NCBI RefSeq assembly: GCF_046764005.1
Contig: NZ_JBKOFW010000007.1
Location: 61,806 to 125,805 of the forward strand
Reading direction: 5' to 3'
Source of the DNA: Oryzobacter faecalis
GTDB lineage: Bacteria > Actinomycetota > Actinomycetes > Actinomycetales > Dermatophilaceae
Length of the DNA stretch: 64,000 nucleotides
In this document: positions 10,103 through 17,705 of the stretch, one piece after another
How positions within the stretch are numbered: the stretch's first letter is position 1
Layout: the number at the start of each line of letters is the position of its first letter
The notes under the pieces: model-generated
The model's database searches: none
What the model was told of the DNA's origin: nothing
Seen by the model: only the letters and a program-made list of their open reading frames with translations
Position numbers and translations under genes: made by a program

Positions 10103-10130
10103 GCCGAGGAGCGTGTCCGGCCCGGCTCAG
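10099..10130. terminator. Shared hairpin between convergent genes
   Basis: CTGAGCCG (10099-10106) and CGGCTCAG (10123-10130) form an 8-bp stem with a 16-nt loop. The hairpin spans the miaB stop and the stop of the convergent small membrane protein gene, so it could terminate both. Confidence 0.45.
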
Positions 10131-10327
10131 CCGAGGAGGACGACGGCGGCAGCGGTGGCGAGGCCGGCAGCTGCGGTGAGCCCGGCCGCCACCCAGGCGA
10201 CGAAGCGGCGCGAGCGCTGACGGGTCCGCTCCTTCTCGCGCTGCGGCGAGTTGGTCGCGGCCCAGAGCGGGGTCGGGTCGAACGGCTCGAGGTCGAGCGG
10301 CGGGAGCCCGGAGTGGTAGTGGGCCAT
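10127..10327 (-). CDS. Small single-pass membrane protein, paralogue A
   Basis: A 66-residue protein of unknown function: a proline-rich N-terminus with the motif EPFDPTPLWAATN, a basic stretch (REKERTRQRSRRF), then one C-terminal membrane helix (VAAGLTAAAGLATAAAVVLL). The ATG at 10327 is chosen because GGAAGGG lies 8-10 nt before it; a GTG/ATG further upstream lacks this. The motif and layout match the next gene upstream on the same strand, so the two are tandem paralogues. Confidence 0.7.
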   Translation of the reverse strand: MAHYHSGLPPLDLEPFDPTPLWAATNSPQREKERTRQRSRRFVAWVAAGLTAAAGLATAAAVVLLG

Positions 10328-10463
10328 CGAGGTGTCCCTTCCGTGAGGGGCGAGAGATCTCACCGTAGGGCGGTGGCACGACGCCCCGTCGGGCATCGCC
10401 GGGATGGTGACCGAACGGCCGACCTGCTCGGCGACGGACGACGGAGCACCGGCCCCGAGGTCG

Positions 10464-10658
10464 TCACACGAGGTTGAGGGCGAGTGCGGCGGCCGCCTCG
10501 AGGGTGACGGCCACCGAGGCCGTGACGAGCATCGCGCGGCGGCGGTTGCGAGCCGGGATGACGGAGTCGACGTGGGCCGCGTGAGCGGCCGCCCACAGCG
10601 GTGCCGGGTCGAACGGGGTGACCGAGCAGAACGGGATGGCGGGCTTCTGACGAGGCAT
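10464..10658 (-). CDS. Small single-pass membrane protein, paralogue B
   Basis: A 64-residue protein with the same plan as its neighbour: a short N-terminus with TPFDPAPLWAAAH, a basic turn (PARNRRRAM) and one C-terminal membrane helix (LVTASVAVTLEAAAALALNLV). An AAAGGA ribosome-binding site precedes the ATG at 10658. The stretch 10328-10463 between the two genes shows nothing else. Confidence 0.7.
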   Translation of the reverse strand: MPRQKPAIPFCSVTPFDPAPLWAAAHAAHVDSVIPARNRRRAMLVTASVAVTLEAAAALALNLV

Positions 10659-10699
10659 GGCTGGAGTTCCTTTTCATCGAGAAACCCCCTGCGAGAACG

Positions 10700-10728
10700 A
10701 CTCTAGGGTGCCCCGACGCCTTTGCCCA
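10700..10728 (-). promoter_or_regulatory. Possible promoter for small membrane protein B
   Basis: On the minus strand TGGGCA (10728-10723) and TAGAGT (10705-10700) are spaced by 17 bp, giving a leader of about 35 nt with a ribosome-binding site. The rest of 10659-10836 shows no further gene. Confidence 0.4.
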
Positions 10729-10836
10729 CCCTTCGCGCGACCGTGGACGGACAATGGGCCGAACGGACGACGACGGTGTGGTGCGCACGGCTGACGGAAC
10801 CTGCGGCGGAAGCGTTCTCGCGCGCGTTCCGGCAGG

Positions 10837-12501
10837 TCAGCGGGTGGCCGGACCCGGCTCCAGCCAGGCGTGGATGAGCGGCACGACCGACGCTCCCTCG
10901 CCGCTCGCGGCCGCGACCCGCTTCATCGAGCCGGCCCGGACGTCACCGACCGCGAACACCCCGGGCACCGTCGTCGCGAGGTTCGCGGGCGGGATCTCGC
11001 CCGCCCAGTGCTCGGCCGGGACGTCGCGCCCGGTGAGGACGAACCCCCGCTCGTCGCGGGCGACCTCCGCGGGGAGCCAGTCGCAGCGGGGCTCGGCGCC
11101 GAGGAGCAGGAACAGCCCCCGGCAGTCGACCCGCTGGACCGCGCCCGACCGCGTGTCGCGCAGGTCCAGCCAGTCGAGGCGGCCGTCGCCCCCGGCGCCG
11201 ACGACCTCGGTGCACGGCCGCACGGTGACCCGCGGGTTGAAGGCCAGCTCGCCGAGGAGGTAGCTCGACATGGTCGGCTGGAGGCTCTCCCGGCGGATGG
11301 CGATCGTCACGCTGCGGGCGAACCGCGACAGGTGCACCGCGGCCTGCCCGGCGCTGTTGCCGCCGCCGATGATGACGACGTCGGCGTCCTCGAGCTCCCG
11401 TGCCGCGCTCATCGCGCTGCCGTAGTGCACACCGAGGCCGACGAGCTCCTCGACCCCCGGGACGCGCAGCCGGCGGTAGCTGACCCCGCCCGCGATGACG
11501 ACCGAGCGGGCCCGCACCTCGCCGCCGTCGTCGGTGTGCAGCAGGTGGGGCTCGCCGTCGGCGCCCGGCGCGAGGCGGTCGACCTCCCAGCCGGTGAGGA
11601 AGGTCGTGCCGAACCGGATCGCCTGGTTGCGGGCCCGCTGCGCGAGGCGCATCCCGGAGATGCCCCGCGGGAAGCCGAGGTAGTTGCGGATCATCGAGGA
11701 CGTCCCCGCCTGGCCGCCGACGGCCTCGGCCTCGAGGACGACCGTGGACAGCCCCTCGGAGGACGCGTAGACGGCCGCGGCGAGCCCGGCGGGGCCGGCG
11801 CCCACGACGGCGACGTCGACGACCCCGGAGGTGTCGGTGCCGGTCCGGCCGAAGACGCGCAGGGCGACGTCGCGGACCCGGGTGGGGGAGAACGTCTCCC
11901 CGTCGACCCGCTGCACGACGGGGAACGAGGGGTCGGGCCCGGCCTCGGCGAGGACCGCCCGACCCTGCTCGCTGTCCGGCGCGTAGACGTGGTGCGGCAT
12001 CCCCATCCGCTCGAGGAAGTCGCACACGGCCTGGGTGAGGGCGTCGCGGCTCGGGGCGACGACGCGGACGGTGTCGACCTCGGGGTCGGGCACGGTCGCG
12101 CCCCAGTCGGAGAGCAGCTCGCCGATGGCGCCGTGGAACTCCTCGTCGCGCCGCCCACGCGGCATGAGGAGGAAGGCGTCGTACTTGCCCTTCGCGAGCC
12201 CGTGGCGCAGCAGGGGCGCGTCGGTGAGGAAGCGCGACCAGTGGGCGGCGACGACGCGGCGGGAGGTGGGGACGAGCGAGCGCCACCGGGCGAGCGCCTC
12301 GTAGGTGTCGGCGTCCGGCAGCACCGACTCGGTGACGACGAGCGGCACGCGCCCGCCCTCGCCGAGGACCGCCTCGATGAGGGCGTCGGCCTCGGCGGCC
12401 GTGCGGACGCATCGGCAGTCGTAGTCGCGGCCGTAGCGGCCGAACTCGTCGAGGAGGTGGTCGCCGTGCTCGGGACCGACGAGGACGATGACGGGGTCCA
12501 C
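10837..12501 (-). CDS. Receiver-like/thioredoxin-reductase-like FAD oxidoreductase fusion
   Basis: A 554-residue fusion. Residues 1-140 resemble a degenerate response-regulator or similar sensor fold; 143-218 look like a thioredoxin/glutaredoxin-like fold without a CxxC. From about 228 on there is a two-dinucleotide-binding reductase: FAD loop VVGAGPAGLAAAV (about 232-244) and NAD(P)H loop IIGGGNSAGQAA (about 378-389), ending in VFAVGDVRAGSMKR. The spot where thioredoxin reductases have CAxC reads YGSAMSAA (360-367), so dithiol reductase activity is unlikely; this class is usually named fused response regulator/thioredoxin-disulfide reductase. GTG start chosen from the -10 box spacing. Confidence 0.8.
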   Translation of the reverse strand: MDPVIVLVGPEHGDHLLDEFGRYGRDYDCRCVRTAAEADALIEAVLGEGGRVPLVVTESVLPDADTYEALARWRSLVPTSRRVVAAHWSRFLTDAPLLRHGLAKGKYDAFLLMPRGRRDEEFHGAIGELLSDWGATVPDPEVDTVRVVAPSRDALTQAVCDFLERMGMPHHVYAPDSEQGRAVLAEAGPDPSFPVVQRVDGETFSPTRVRDVALRVFGRTGTDTSGVVDVAVVGAGPAGLAAAVYASSEGLSTVVLEAEAVGGQAGTSSMIRNYLGFPRGISGMRLAQRARNQAIRFGTTFLTGWEVDRLAPGADGEPHLLHTDDGGEVRARSVVIAGGVSYRRLRVPGVEELVGLGVHYGSAMSAARELEDADVVIIGGGNSAGQAAVHLSRFARSVTIAIRRESLQPTMSSYLLGELAFNPRVTVRPCTEVVGAGGDGRLDWLDLRDTRSGAVQRVDCRGLFLLLGAEPRCDWLPAEVARDERGFVLTGRDVPAEHWAGEIPPANLATTVPGVFAVGDVRAGSMKRVAAASGEGASVVPLIHAWLEPGPATR

Positions 12502-12507
12502 GACGCG

Positions 12508-12513
12508 AGCATA
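12508..12513 (-). promoter_or_regulatory. Leaderless -10 box for the reductase fusion
   Basis: TATGCT on the minus strand lies 6 nt before the GTG at 12501, in the TANNNT-N6/7-start arrangement repeated across this window. It supports that start over upstream in-frame codons. Confidence 0.6.
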
Positions 12514-12594
12514 GGCGCGGGGCGAGCCCGGGCGTCCGGGCGTCCGGTCACCGCCTGCGTCGGCAGCCCCGCGCCCTCTGGAAGAATCCCGGGC

Positions 12595-13200
12595 ATGGCC
12601 GTGCGACCCGTCGTCATCACCGGTGAACCCGTCCTCCACCAGCGATCCCGTCCCGTCGAGGTCATCGACGACGAGGTCCGCAGCCTCGTCGCCGACATGT
12701 ACGAGACGATGGACGCCGCGCGCGGTGTGGGGCTCGCGGCGCCGCAGGTCGGTGTCGGGCTGCGGATCTTCACCTGGCAGCTCGCGAACGACGACGCCAT
12801 CCCGCCGCGCGGGGTCGTCATCAACCCGTACCTGACGTCGAGCAAGCCGCCTCCCGGCGACCCCGACCCGCACGACGAGGTCGAGGGCTGCCTGTCAGTG
12901 CCCGGCGAGTCCTTCCCCCTGCGCCGTGGCGAGACCGCCGTCCTCACCGGGCTGGACCTCGAGGGCCGCGAGCTGCGCTACGAGGCGACGGGCTGGTTCG
13001 CGCGGATGCTCCAGCACGAGTACGACCACCTCAACGGGTTCCTCTACGTCGACCGCCTCGGCGGCAAGTGGGCCAAGAAGGCGAAGAAGGCCGTCGCCGC
13101 CCACGGCTGGGGCACGCCGGGCCTGACGTGGATGCCCGGCGAGGACCGCGACCCGTTCGGCCACGACGACGACACCCCCGAGGAGGAGCGTGCCGACTGA
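12595..13200 (+). CDS. def: Peptide deformylase
   Basis: A 201-residue metal-dependent deformylase that removes the formyl group from nascent N-terminal Met. All three motifs are present: GVGLAAPQVG (44-53), EGCLSVPGE with metal ligand Cys99, and QHEYDHLNG with metal ligands His141 and His145 and catalytic Glu142. The lysine-rich, acidic C-terminal extension after residue 155 is usual in actinobacteria. An AAGAAT hexamer lies 7 nt before the ATG. The gene overlaps miaA by 11 bp. Confidence 0.96.
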   Translation: MAVRPVVITGEPVLHQRSRPVEVIDDEVRSLVADMYETMDAARGVGLAAPQVGVGLRIFTWQLANDDAIPPRGVVINPYLTSSKPPPGDPDPHDEVEGCLSVPGESFPLRRGETAVLTGLDLEGRELRYEATGWFARMLQHEYDHLNGFLYVDRLGGKWAKKAKKAVAAHGWGTPGLTWMPGEDRDPFGHDDDTPEEERAD

Positions 13201-14197
13201 CGGCACGGATCCCCTCGAGGAGGCGCTCGCGACCTCGGCGGCCCGGGGTCTGCCGCTCGTCGTCGCCGTCGTCGGCCCCACGGCCACCGGCAAGTCCGAC
13301 CTCGGCGTCGCGCTCGCGCACCGGCTCGGCGGTGAGGTGGTCGGCGCCGACGCCTCGCAGCTGTACCGCGGGATGGACGTCGGCACGGCCAAGCTGACCC
13401 CGGAGGAGCGCGAGGGCGTCCCCCACCACCAGCTCGACGTCCTCGACGTCACCGAGGAGGCGACGGTCGCGGGCTACCAGCGACACGCCCGCGCCGACCT
13501 CGACGCCGTCCTCGGGCGGGGGAAGGTCCCGCTCGTCGTCGGCGGGTCGGGCCTCTACGTCCGCGCCCTCCTCGACCGGCTCGACATCCCGCCGACCGAC
13601 CCCGACGTCCGGCGCCGGCTCGAGCAGCGGGCGGGGGCCGAGGGCACGGCCGCCCTGCTCGACGAGCTCCGGGCGGTCGACCCCGCCGCCGCCGAGGCGA
13701 TCGAGCCCCGCAACACCCGGCGCATCGTGCGCGCCCTCGAGGTCGTCGAGCTCACCGGTCGCCCGTTCAGTGCCACGATGCCGACGCGCGAGTCGCTGCG
13801 GCCGACGCTGCTCCTCGGCCTGCGCACCGACCGCGAGGGGCTCGACCGGCGCATCGAGCGCCGGACCCGGCGGATGTTCGACTCCGGCCTCGTCGAGGAG
13901 ACCCGCGCCCTCGTCGACCTCGGCCTGCGGGAGGGACGCACGGCGAGCCGGGCCGTCGGCTACGCCCAGGCGCTGGCCGTCATCGACGGCACGGCCACCG
14001 TCGAGGAGGCCGTCGTCGACACCGCGCTCCGCACCCGTCGCCTCGTCCGCCGCCAGGAGTCGTGGTTCGGGGCCGACCCGCGGGTCCACTGGCTCGACGC
14101 CCGGGACCCCGACCTCGTCGACCGGGCCGAGGCCCTCGTCGAGGAGGCGGGTGCGGCCGCGCGACGGGGGAGGTGGGACGATGGGGCGCATGGCTGA
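13190..14197 (+). CDS. miaA: tRNA dimethylallyltransferase MiaA
   Basis: A 335-residue enzyme transferring an isopentenyl group to N6 of A37 in tRNA, the first step before MiaB. The P-loop GPTATGKS is at 29-36. Further family motifs are GADASQLYRGMDVGTAK and VVGGSGLYVRALL. The GTG at 13190 lies inside the end of def, so the two are translationally coupled; dapF overlaps the end of miaA by 17 bp. The N-terminal ~20 residues before the P-loop are variable. Confidence 0.96.
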   Translation: MPTDGTDPLEEALATSAARGLPLVVAVVGPTATGKSDLGVALAHRLGGEVVGADASQLYRGMDVGTAKLTPEEREGVPHHQLDVLDVTEEATVAGYQRHARADLDAVLGRGKVPLVVGGSGLYVRALLDRLDIPPTDPDVRRRLEQRAGAEGTAALLDELRAVDPAAAEAIEPRNTRRIVRALEVVELTGRPFSATMPTRESLRPTLLLGLRTDREGLDRRIERRTRRMFDSGLVEETRALVDLGLREGRTASRAVGYAQALAVIDGTATVEEAVVDTALRTRRLVRRQESWFGADPRVHWLDARDPDLVDRAEALVEEAGAAARRGRWDDGAHG

Positions 14198-15080
14198 CCG
14201 GCTCGCCTTCACCAAGGGCCACGGGACCGAGAACGACTTCGTCCTCGTGCCCGACCTCGACGGCGTCCTCGGCCTCACCGCCGCCCGCGCCGCCGCCCTC
14301 GCCGACCGACGTGCCGGCATCGGCGGTGACGGCGTCATCCGGGTCGCGCCGACCGAGGCCGCCGAGGACCCCGCGGTGCGCGAGCAGTCCGCGGCGGCAC
14401 GGTGGTTCATGGACTACCGCAACGCCGACGGCAGCCTGTCCGAGATGTGCGGCAACGGCACGCGGGTCTTCGCCGCGTACCTGCGCCGTGAGGGGCTCGA
14501 GACCGCCGACACCTTCGCCATCGCCACGCGGGCCGGAACCAAGCAGGTCCGGCTCGAGGGCGAGCAGTTCGCCGTCGACCTCGGGCCGTGGCGCCTGTCG
14601 GACGCGGCGACGGCCGAGAGCCGGGGGTTCGACGCGCTCGTCGTGCTGGGCGACGCCGACGAGGACGACGAGCCCTTCTCGGCCCTGTCGGTCGACCTCG
14701 GCAACCCGCACACCGTCGTCGCGCTGCCCGAGCAGGTCGACCTCGACGCCCTCGACCTCACCCGCGCGCCCGTCGTCAACCCGCGCCCGCCGCACGGCAC
14801 GAACGTCGAGCTCGTCCGGCCGCTCGGACCGGGCCACGTCGCGATGCGGGTCCACGAGCGCGGGGTCGGCGAGACCCGCTCGTGCGGCACCGGCGCGTGC
14901 GCGGCCGCCATCGCCACGAGCTTCTGGGCCGGCTCGCTCGACGCCGGGTCGACGTGGACGGTCGACGTCCCCGGGGGCCGGCTCACCGTGCGGCTCCTGC
15001 CCGACCACGGGGTCGAGCTCGCCGGTCCGGCGGTCCTCGTCGGCGACGGCACCGTGCCGCTCGCCGTCCTGCCCGACTGA
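14181..15080 (+). CDS. dapF: Diaminopimelate epimerase
   Basis: A 299-residue cofactor-independent epimerase making meso-DAP from LL-DAP for peptidoglycan and lysine. The two active-site cysteines are in SEMCGNGTR and RSCGTGACAAA. The start at 14181 is chosen because GGGGGAGG (14166-14173) is 7 nt upstream; the alternative ATG at 14190 would have 16-nt spacing. It overlaps miaA. asd, an earlier step of the same pathway, is at the far end of the window. Confidence 0.96.
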   Translation: MGRMADRLAFTKGHGTENDFVLVPDLDGVLGLTAARAAALADRRAGIGGDGVIRVAPTEAAEDPAVREQSAAARWFMDYRNADGSLSEMCGNGTRVFAAYLRREGLETADTFAIATRAGTKQVRLEGEQFAVDLGPWRLSDAATAESRGFDALVVLGDADEDDEPFSALSVDLGNPHTVVALPEQVDLDALDLTRAPVVNPRPPHGTNVELVRPLGPGHVAMRVHERGVGETRSCGTGACAAAIATSFWAGSLDAGSTWTVDVPGGRLTVRLLPDHGVELAGPAVLVGDGTVPLAVLPD

Positions 15081-15122
15081 CCGCTCGGCGACCGGGGCGT
15101 CACGAAAGCGCACGGCTCGCCC

Positions 15123-15139
15123 GCACGGTCCTACCGTGC
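15123..15139 (+). promoter_or_regulatory. Leaderless -10 box embedded in an inverted repeat before ggt
   Basis: TACCGT (15132-15137) sits 6 nt before the ggt ATG. The same bases form the right arm of a perfect inverted repeat, GCACGGT (15123-15129) and ACCGTGC (15133-15139), with a 3-nt spacer. This could be an operator over the -10; chance occurrence is also possible. Confidence 0.5.
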
Positions 15140-15143
15140 CCGG

Positions 15144-17036
15144 ATGGGGACCTCACGCACCGTCCGTACCATCCGCACCTCCCGCACCCGCCTGGCCGCC
15201 GGTGTCGCCCTCGGCGTCGTCGCGGCCCTGGGCGCCACCGCCCCCACCTCGACGGCCGCTCCGGCCGGGCCGGCCGGGCCGGCAGCGGCCAGGCCCGGTC
15301 CGCCGCCCGTCGGCCACGAGCTCCCCAAGGTCGCGGTGATGACGGGGTCCGACGGCGCGGTCGCCTCGGTCGACCCGGTCGCGAGCCAGGTCGGCATCGA
15401 CGTCCTCGAGGCCGGTGGCAACGCCACGGACGCCGCCATCGCCACCGCCGCCGCGCTCGGGGTCACCGAGCCGTACTCGACGGGCATCGGCGGGGGCGGC
15501 TTCTTCGTCCACCGCGACGGCGCGACCGGCGAGGTCTCGACGATCGACGGCCGCGAGACCGCGCCGGCGACGTACACGTCGACGACCTTCGTCGACCCCG
15601 CCACGGGCACCCCGTACCCCTTCGCCACCGTCGTCGACTCCGGCCTGTCCGTCGGGGTCCCCGGCACCCCGGCCACGTGGGAGCGTGCGGCGCAGCGGTG
15701 GGGCACCCAGGGCCTCGGCGAGCTGCTCAAGCCGGCCGAGCGGATCGCGCTGCGCGGCTTCGTCGTCGACCAGACCTTCCACGACCAGACGGCTGCCAAC
15801 GCCGCCCGTTTCGCGAAGTTCCCCGAGACCGTGCGGGTGTTCCTCCCCGGGGGCGCCCCGCCCGCCGTCGGCTCGGTGTTCCGCAACCCCGACATGGCGG
15901 GGGCCTACCGCGAGCTGCGCACCCGCGGGGTCGACAGCCTGTACGGCGGCCGGCTCGGCGAGGCGGTCGTCGCCGAGGTCCGCGACCCGAGCACCGCGCC
16001 CGGGGTCACCGTGCCGAGGGGCCAGATGACGGCCGAGGACCTGGCGGCCTACCGCGCCCTCGACAAGGACCCGGTGCACTCGCAGTACCGGGGCAAGGAC
16101 GTCTACGGGATGCCGGTGCCCAGCAGCGGCGGCATCGCGGTCGGCGAGATCCTCAACCTCATCGAGGCGTACGACGAGCGCACCGGCACCCCCACGTCCG
16201 AGGTCGACGAGGTCCAGTACCTCCACCGGTTCTCCGAGGCGTCGGCGACGGCCTTCGCCGACCGCAACCGCTACGTCGGCGACGTCCCCGGCGTCCCGAC
16301 GGGCGAGCTGCTCTCGCAGGCCTACGCCGACGAGCGGGCCTGCCTGTTCAGCGCGACCGCGGCCCTTCCGCGGCCGGTCCCCTTCGGCAGCCCCGACGGC
16401 GACTACGCCGAGTGCGCGGAGGGCACCGCCTCCGGCACGCTCGCGCACGACGACGTCTCGACGACGCACCTGTCCGTCGTGGACCGGTGGGGCAACGCCG
16501 TCGCCTACACCTCGACCATCGAGGCGACCGGCGGCTCCGGCATCACGGTCCCCGGCTGGGGCTTCATCCTCAACAACGAGCTGACCGACTTCAGCTTCGC
16601 CCCGGCGTCGGCGACCGTCCCCGACCCGAACCTCCCCGGTCCGGGCAAGCGTCCGCGCTCGTCGATGTCGCCCACCCTCGTCGTCGACGACGGCACGCTC
16701 GAGCTCGTCGCCGGCAGCCCCGGTGGCGCGACGATCATCACGACGGTCGCGCAGATCGTCCTGGGGCACTACGAGCGAGGCCTGTCCGTGGGGGACGCCG
16801 TCGCGGCGCCGCGCCTGTCCAGCCGCAACGGGGCCACCGAGCAGGCCGAGCCGGCCATCGCCGACGGGCCGACCGGGGCCGCCCTCACCGCCCTCGGCCA
16901 CCGGCTGGCGCGCACCGCCGAGATCGGGGCGGCGACCGCCATCCGGGTGCTCGGGCCGAACCGCTACACGGCGGCGGCCGAGCCGACCACGCGCCGAGGC
17001 GGCGGGTCGGCGATGGTCGTCACCCCGGACCCGTGA
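15144..17036 (+). CDS. ggt: Gamma-glutamyltransferase
   Basis: A 630-residue secreted gamma-glutamyltranspeptidase/hydrolase acting on glutathione-like gamma-glutamyl compounds. Residues 1-40 are a basic signal peptide with an Ala/Gly-rich core. The proenzyme self-cleaves before the nucleophile Thr in DVSTTHLSVVD (Thr440 by count), giving large and small subunits. Downstream are the substrate loop (GPGKRPRSSMSPTLV) and the oxyanion GSPGGATI. No ribosome-binding site is visible before the ATG, consistent with leaderless expression. The 3' end overlaps the convergent methyltransferase by 17 bp. Confidence 0.95.
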   Translation: MGTSRTVRTIRTSRTRLAAGVALGVVAALGATAPTSTAAPAGPAGPAAARPGPPPVGHELPKVAVMTGSDGAVASVDPVASQVGIDVLEAGGNATDAAIATAAALGVTEPYSTGIGGGGFFVHRDGATGEVSTIDGRETAPATYTSTTFVDPATGTPYPFATVVDSGLSVGVPGTPATWERAAQRWGTQGLGELLKPAERIALRGFVVDQTFHDQTAANAARFAKFPETVRVFLPGGAPPAVGSVFRNPDMAGAYRELRTRGVDSLYGGRLGEAVVAEVRDPSTAPGVTVPRGQMTAEDLAAYRALDKDPVHSQYRGKDVYGMPVPSSGGIAVGEILNLIEAYDERTGTPTSEVDEVQYLHRFSEASATAFADRNRYVGDVPGVPTGELLSQAYADERACLFSATAALPRPVPFGSPDGDYAECAEGTASGTLAHDDVSTTHLSVVDRWGNAVAYTSTIEATGGSGITVPGWGFILNNELTDFSFAPASATVPDPNLPGPGKRPRSSMSPTLVVDDGTLELVAGSPGGATIITTVAQIVLGHYERGLSVGDAVAAPRLSSRNGATEQAEPAIADGPTGAALTALGHRLARTAEIGAATAIRVLGPNRYTAAAEPTTRRGGGSAMVVTPDP

Positions 17037-17628
17037 CCCGCAGCACCCGGAAGCCCCGGCTCGACGCGTGACGCTCGCAGGGCAGCGCCAGCTCGGTGGT
17101 GACCCACCGCTGGAGGCTGTCCGAGCCGAGGTTCCTCTGCACGACGAGGAAGGCCTCGCCGCCCGGTGCCAGGCGGGGCAGCCACGCCCGCAGCAGGGCG
17201 TGGAGGACGGCCTTGCCGACCCGGATCGGGGGGTTGGACCACAGGAGGTCGACGCGCAGGTCGGCGGGGACCTCCTCGGCCGTCACCGCTCGGACGCGGT
17301 CCAGGCCGAGCGCCGCCGCGTTGCGCCGGGTGAGGTCGAGGGCGCGCTCGTTGACGTCCACGGCCCAGACGTCGGCCCCGGGCGCGAGCAGGCCGAGGGT
17401 GAGGGCGACCGGCCCCCACCCGCAGCCGAGGTCGACGAACGTGCCCGAGGGCGGCGGGGCGGGGACCTCGTCGAAGAGCACGGCCGTGCCCTTGTCGAGC
17501 CCGCCGGGGGAGAAGACGCCACCGGCGACCTCGACGTCGACGGGGAGCCCGGCGAGGTGGACCCGCAGCGGCCGGCGCTCGTCGGCGCTCGCGGGGGAGG
17601 CCGTGAAGTAGTGGTCGTGGTCGCTCAT
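17020..17628 (-). CDS. RsmC-like SAM-dependent methyltransferase
   Basis: A 202-residue class I methyltransferase resembling the C-terminal half of 16S rRNA G1207 methyltransferase RsmC. SAM motif I is TFVDLGCGWGPVALTLG; the catalytic tetrapeptide is SNPP (in LLWSNPPIRVG). The N-terminus (DHYFTASPAS) matches actinobacterial RsmC-like proteins. The ATG at 17628 is preferred to the GTG at 17640 from the conserved N-terminus (MSDHDHYF); TAGCGT lies 10 nt upstream of it. It diverges from hflX. The target (rRNA or another RNA) is inferred from family only. Confidence 0.85.
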   Translation of the reverse strand: MSDHDHYFTASPASADERRPLRVHLAGLPVDVEVAGGVFSPGGLDKGTAVLFDEVPAPPPSGTFVDLGCGWGPVALTLGLLAPGADVWAVDVNERALDLTRRNAAALGLDRVRAVTAEEVPADLRVDLLWSNPPIRVGKAVLHALLRAWLPRLAPGGEAFLVVQRNLGSDSLQRWVTTELALPCERHASSRGFRVLRVTGPG

Positions 17629-17705
17629 GGCGGGGCCCACGCTAGCGGCGCCGCGGAAGAATCCGTTCGCCCGTGGGCGTTCCTCGATGAGACCCTAGGG
17701 AGAAC

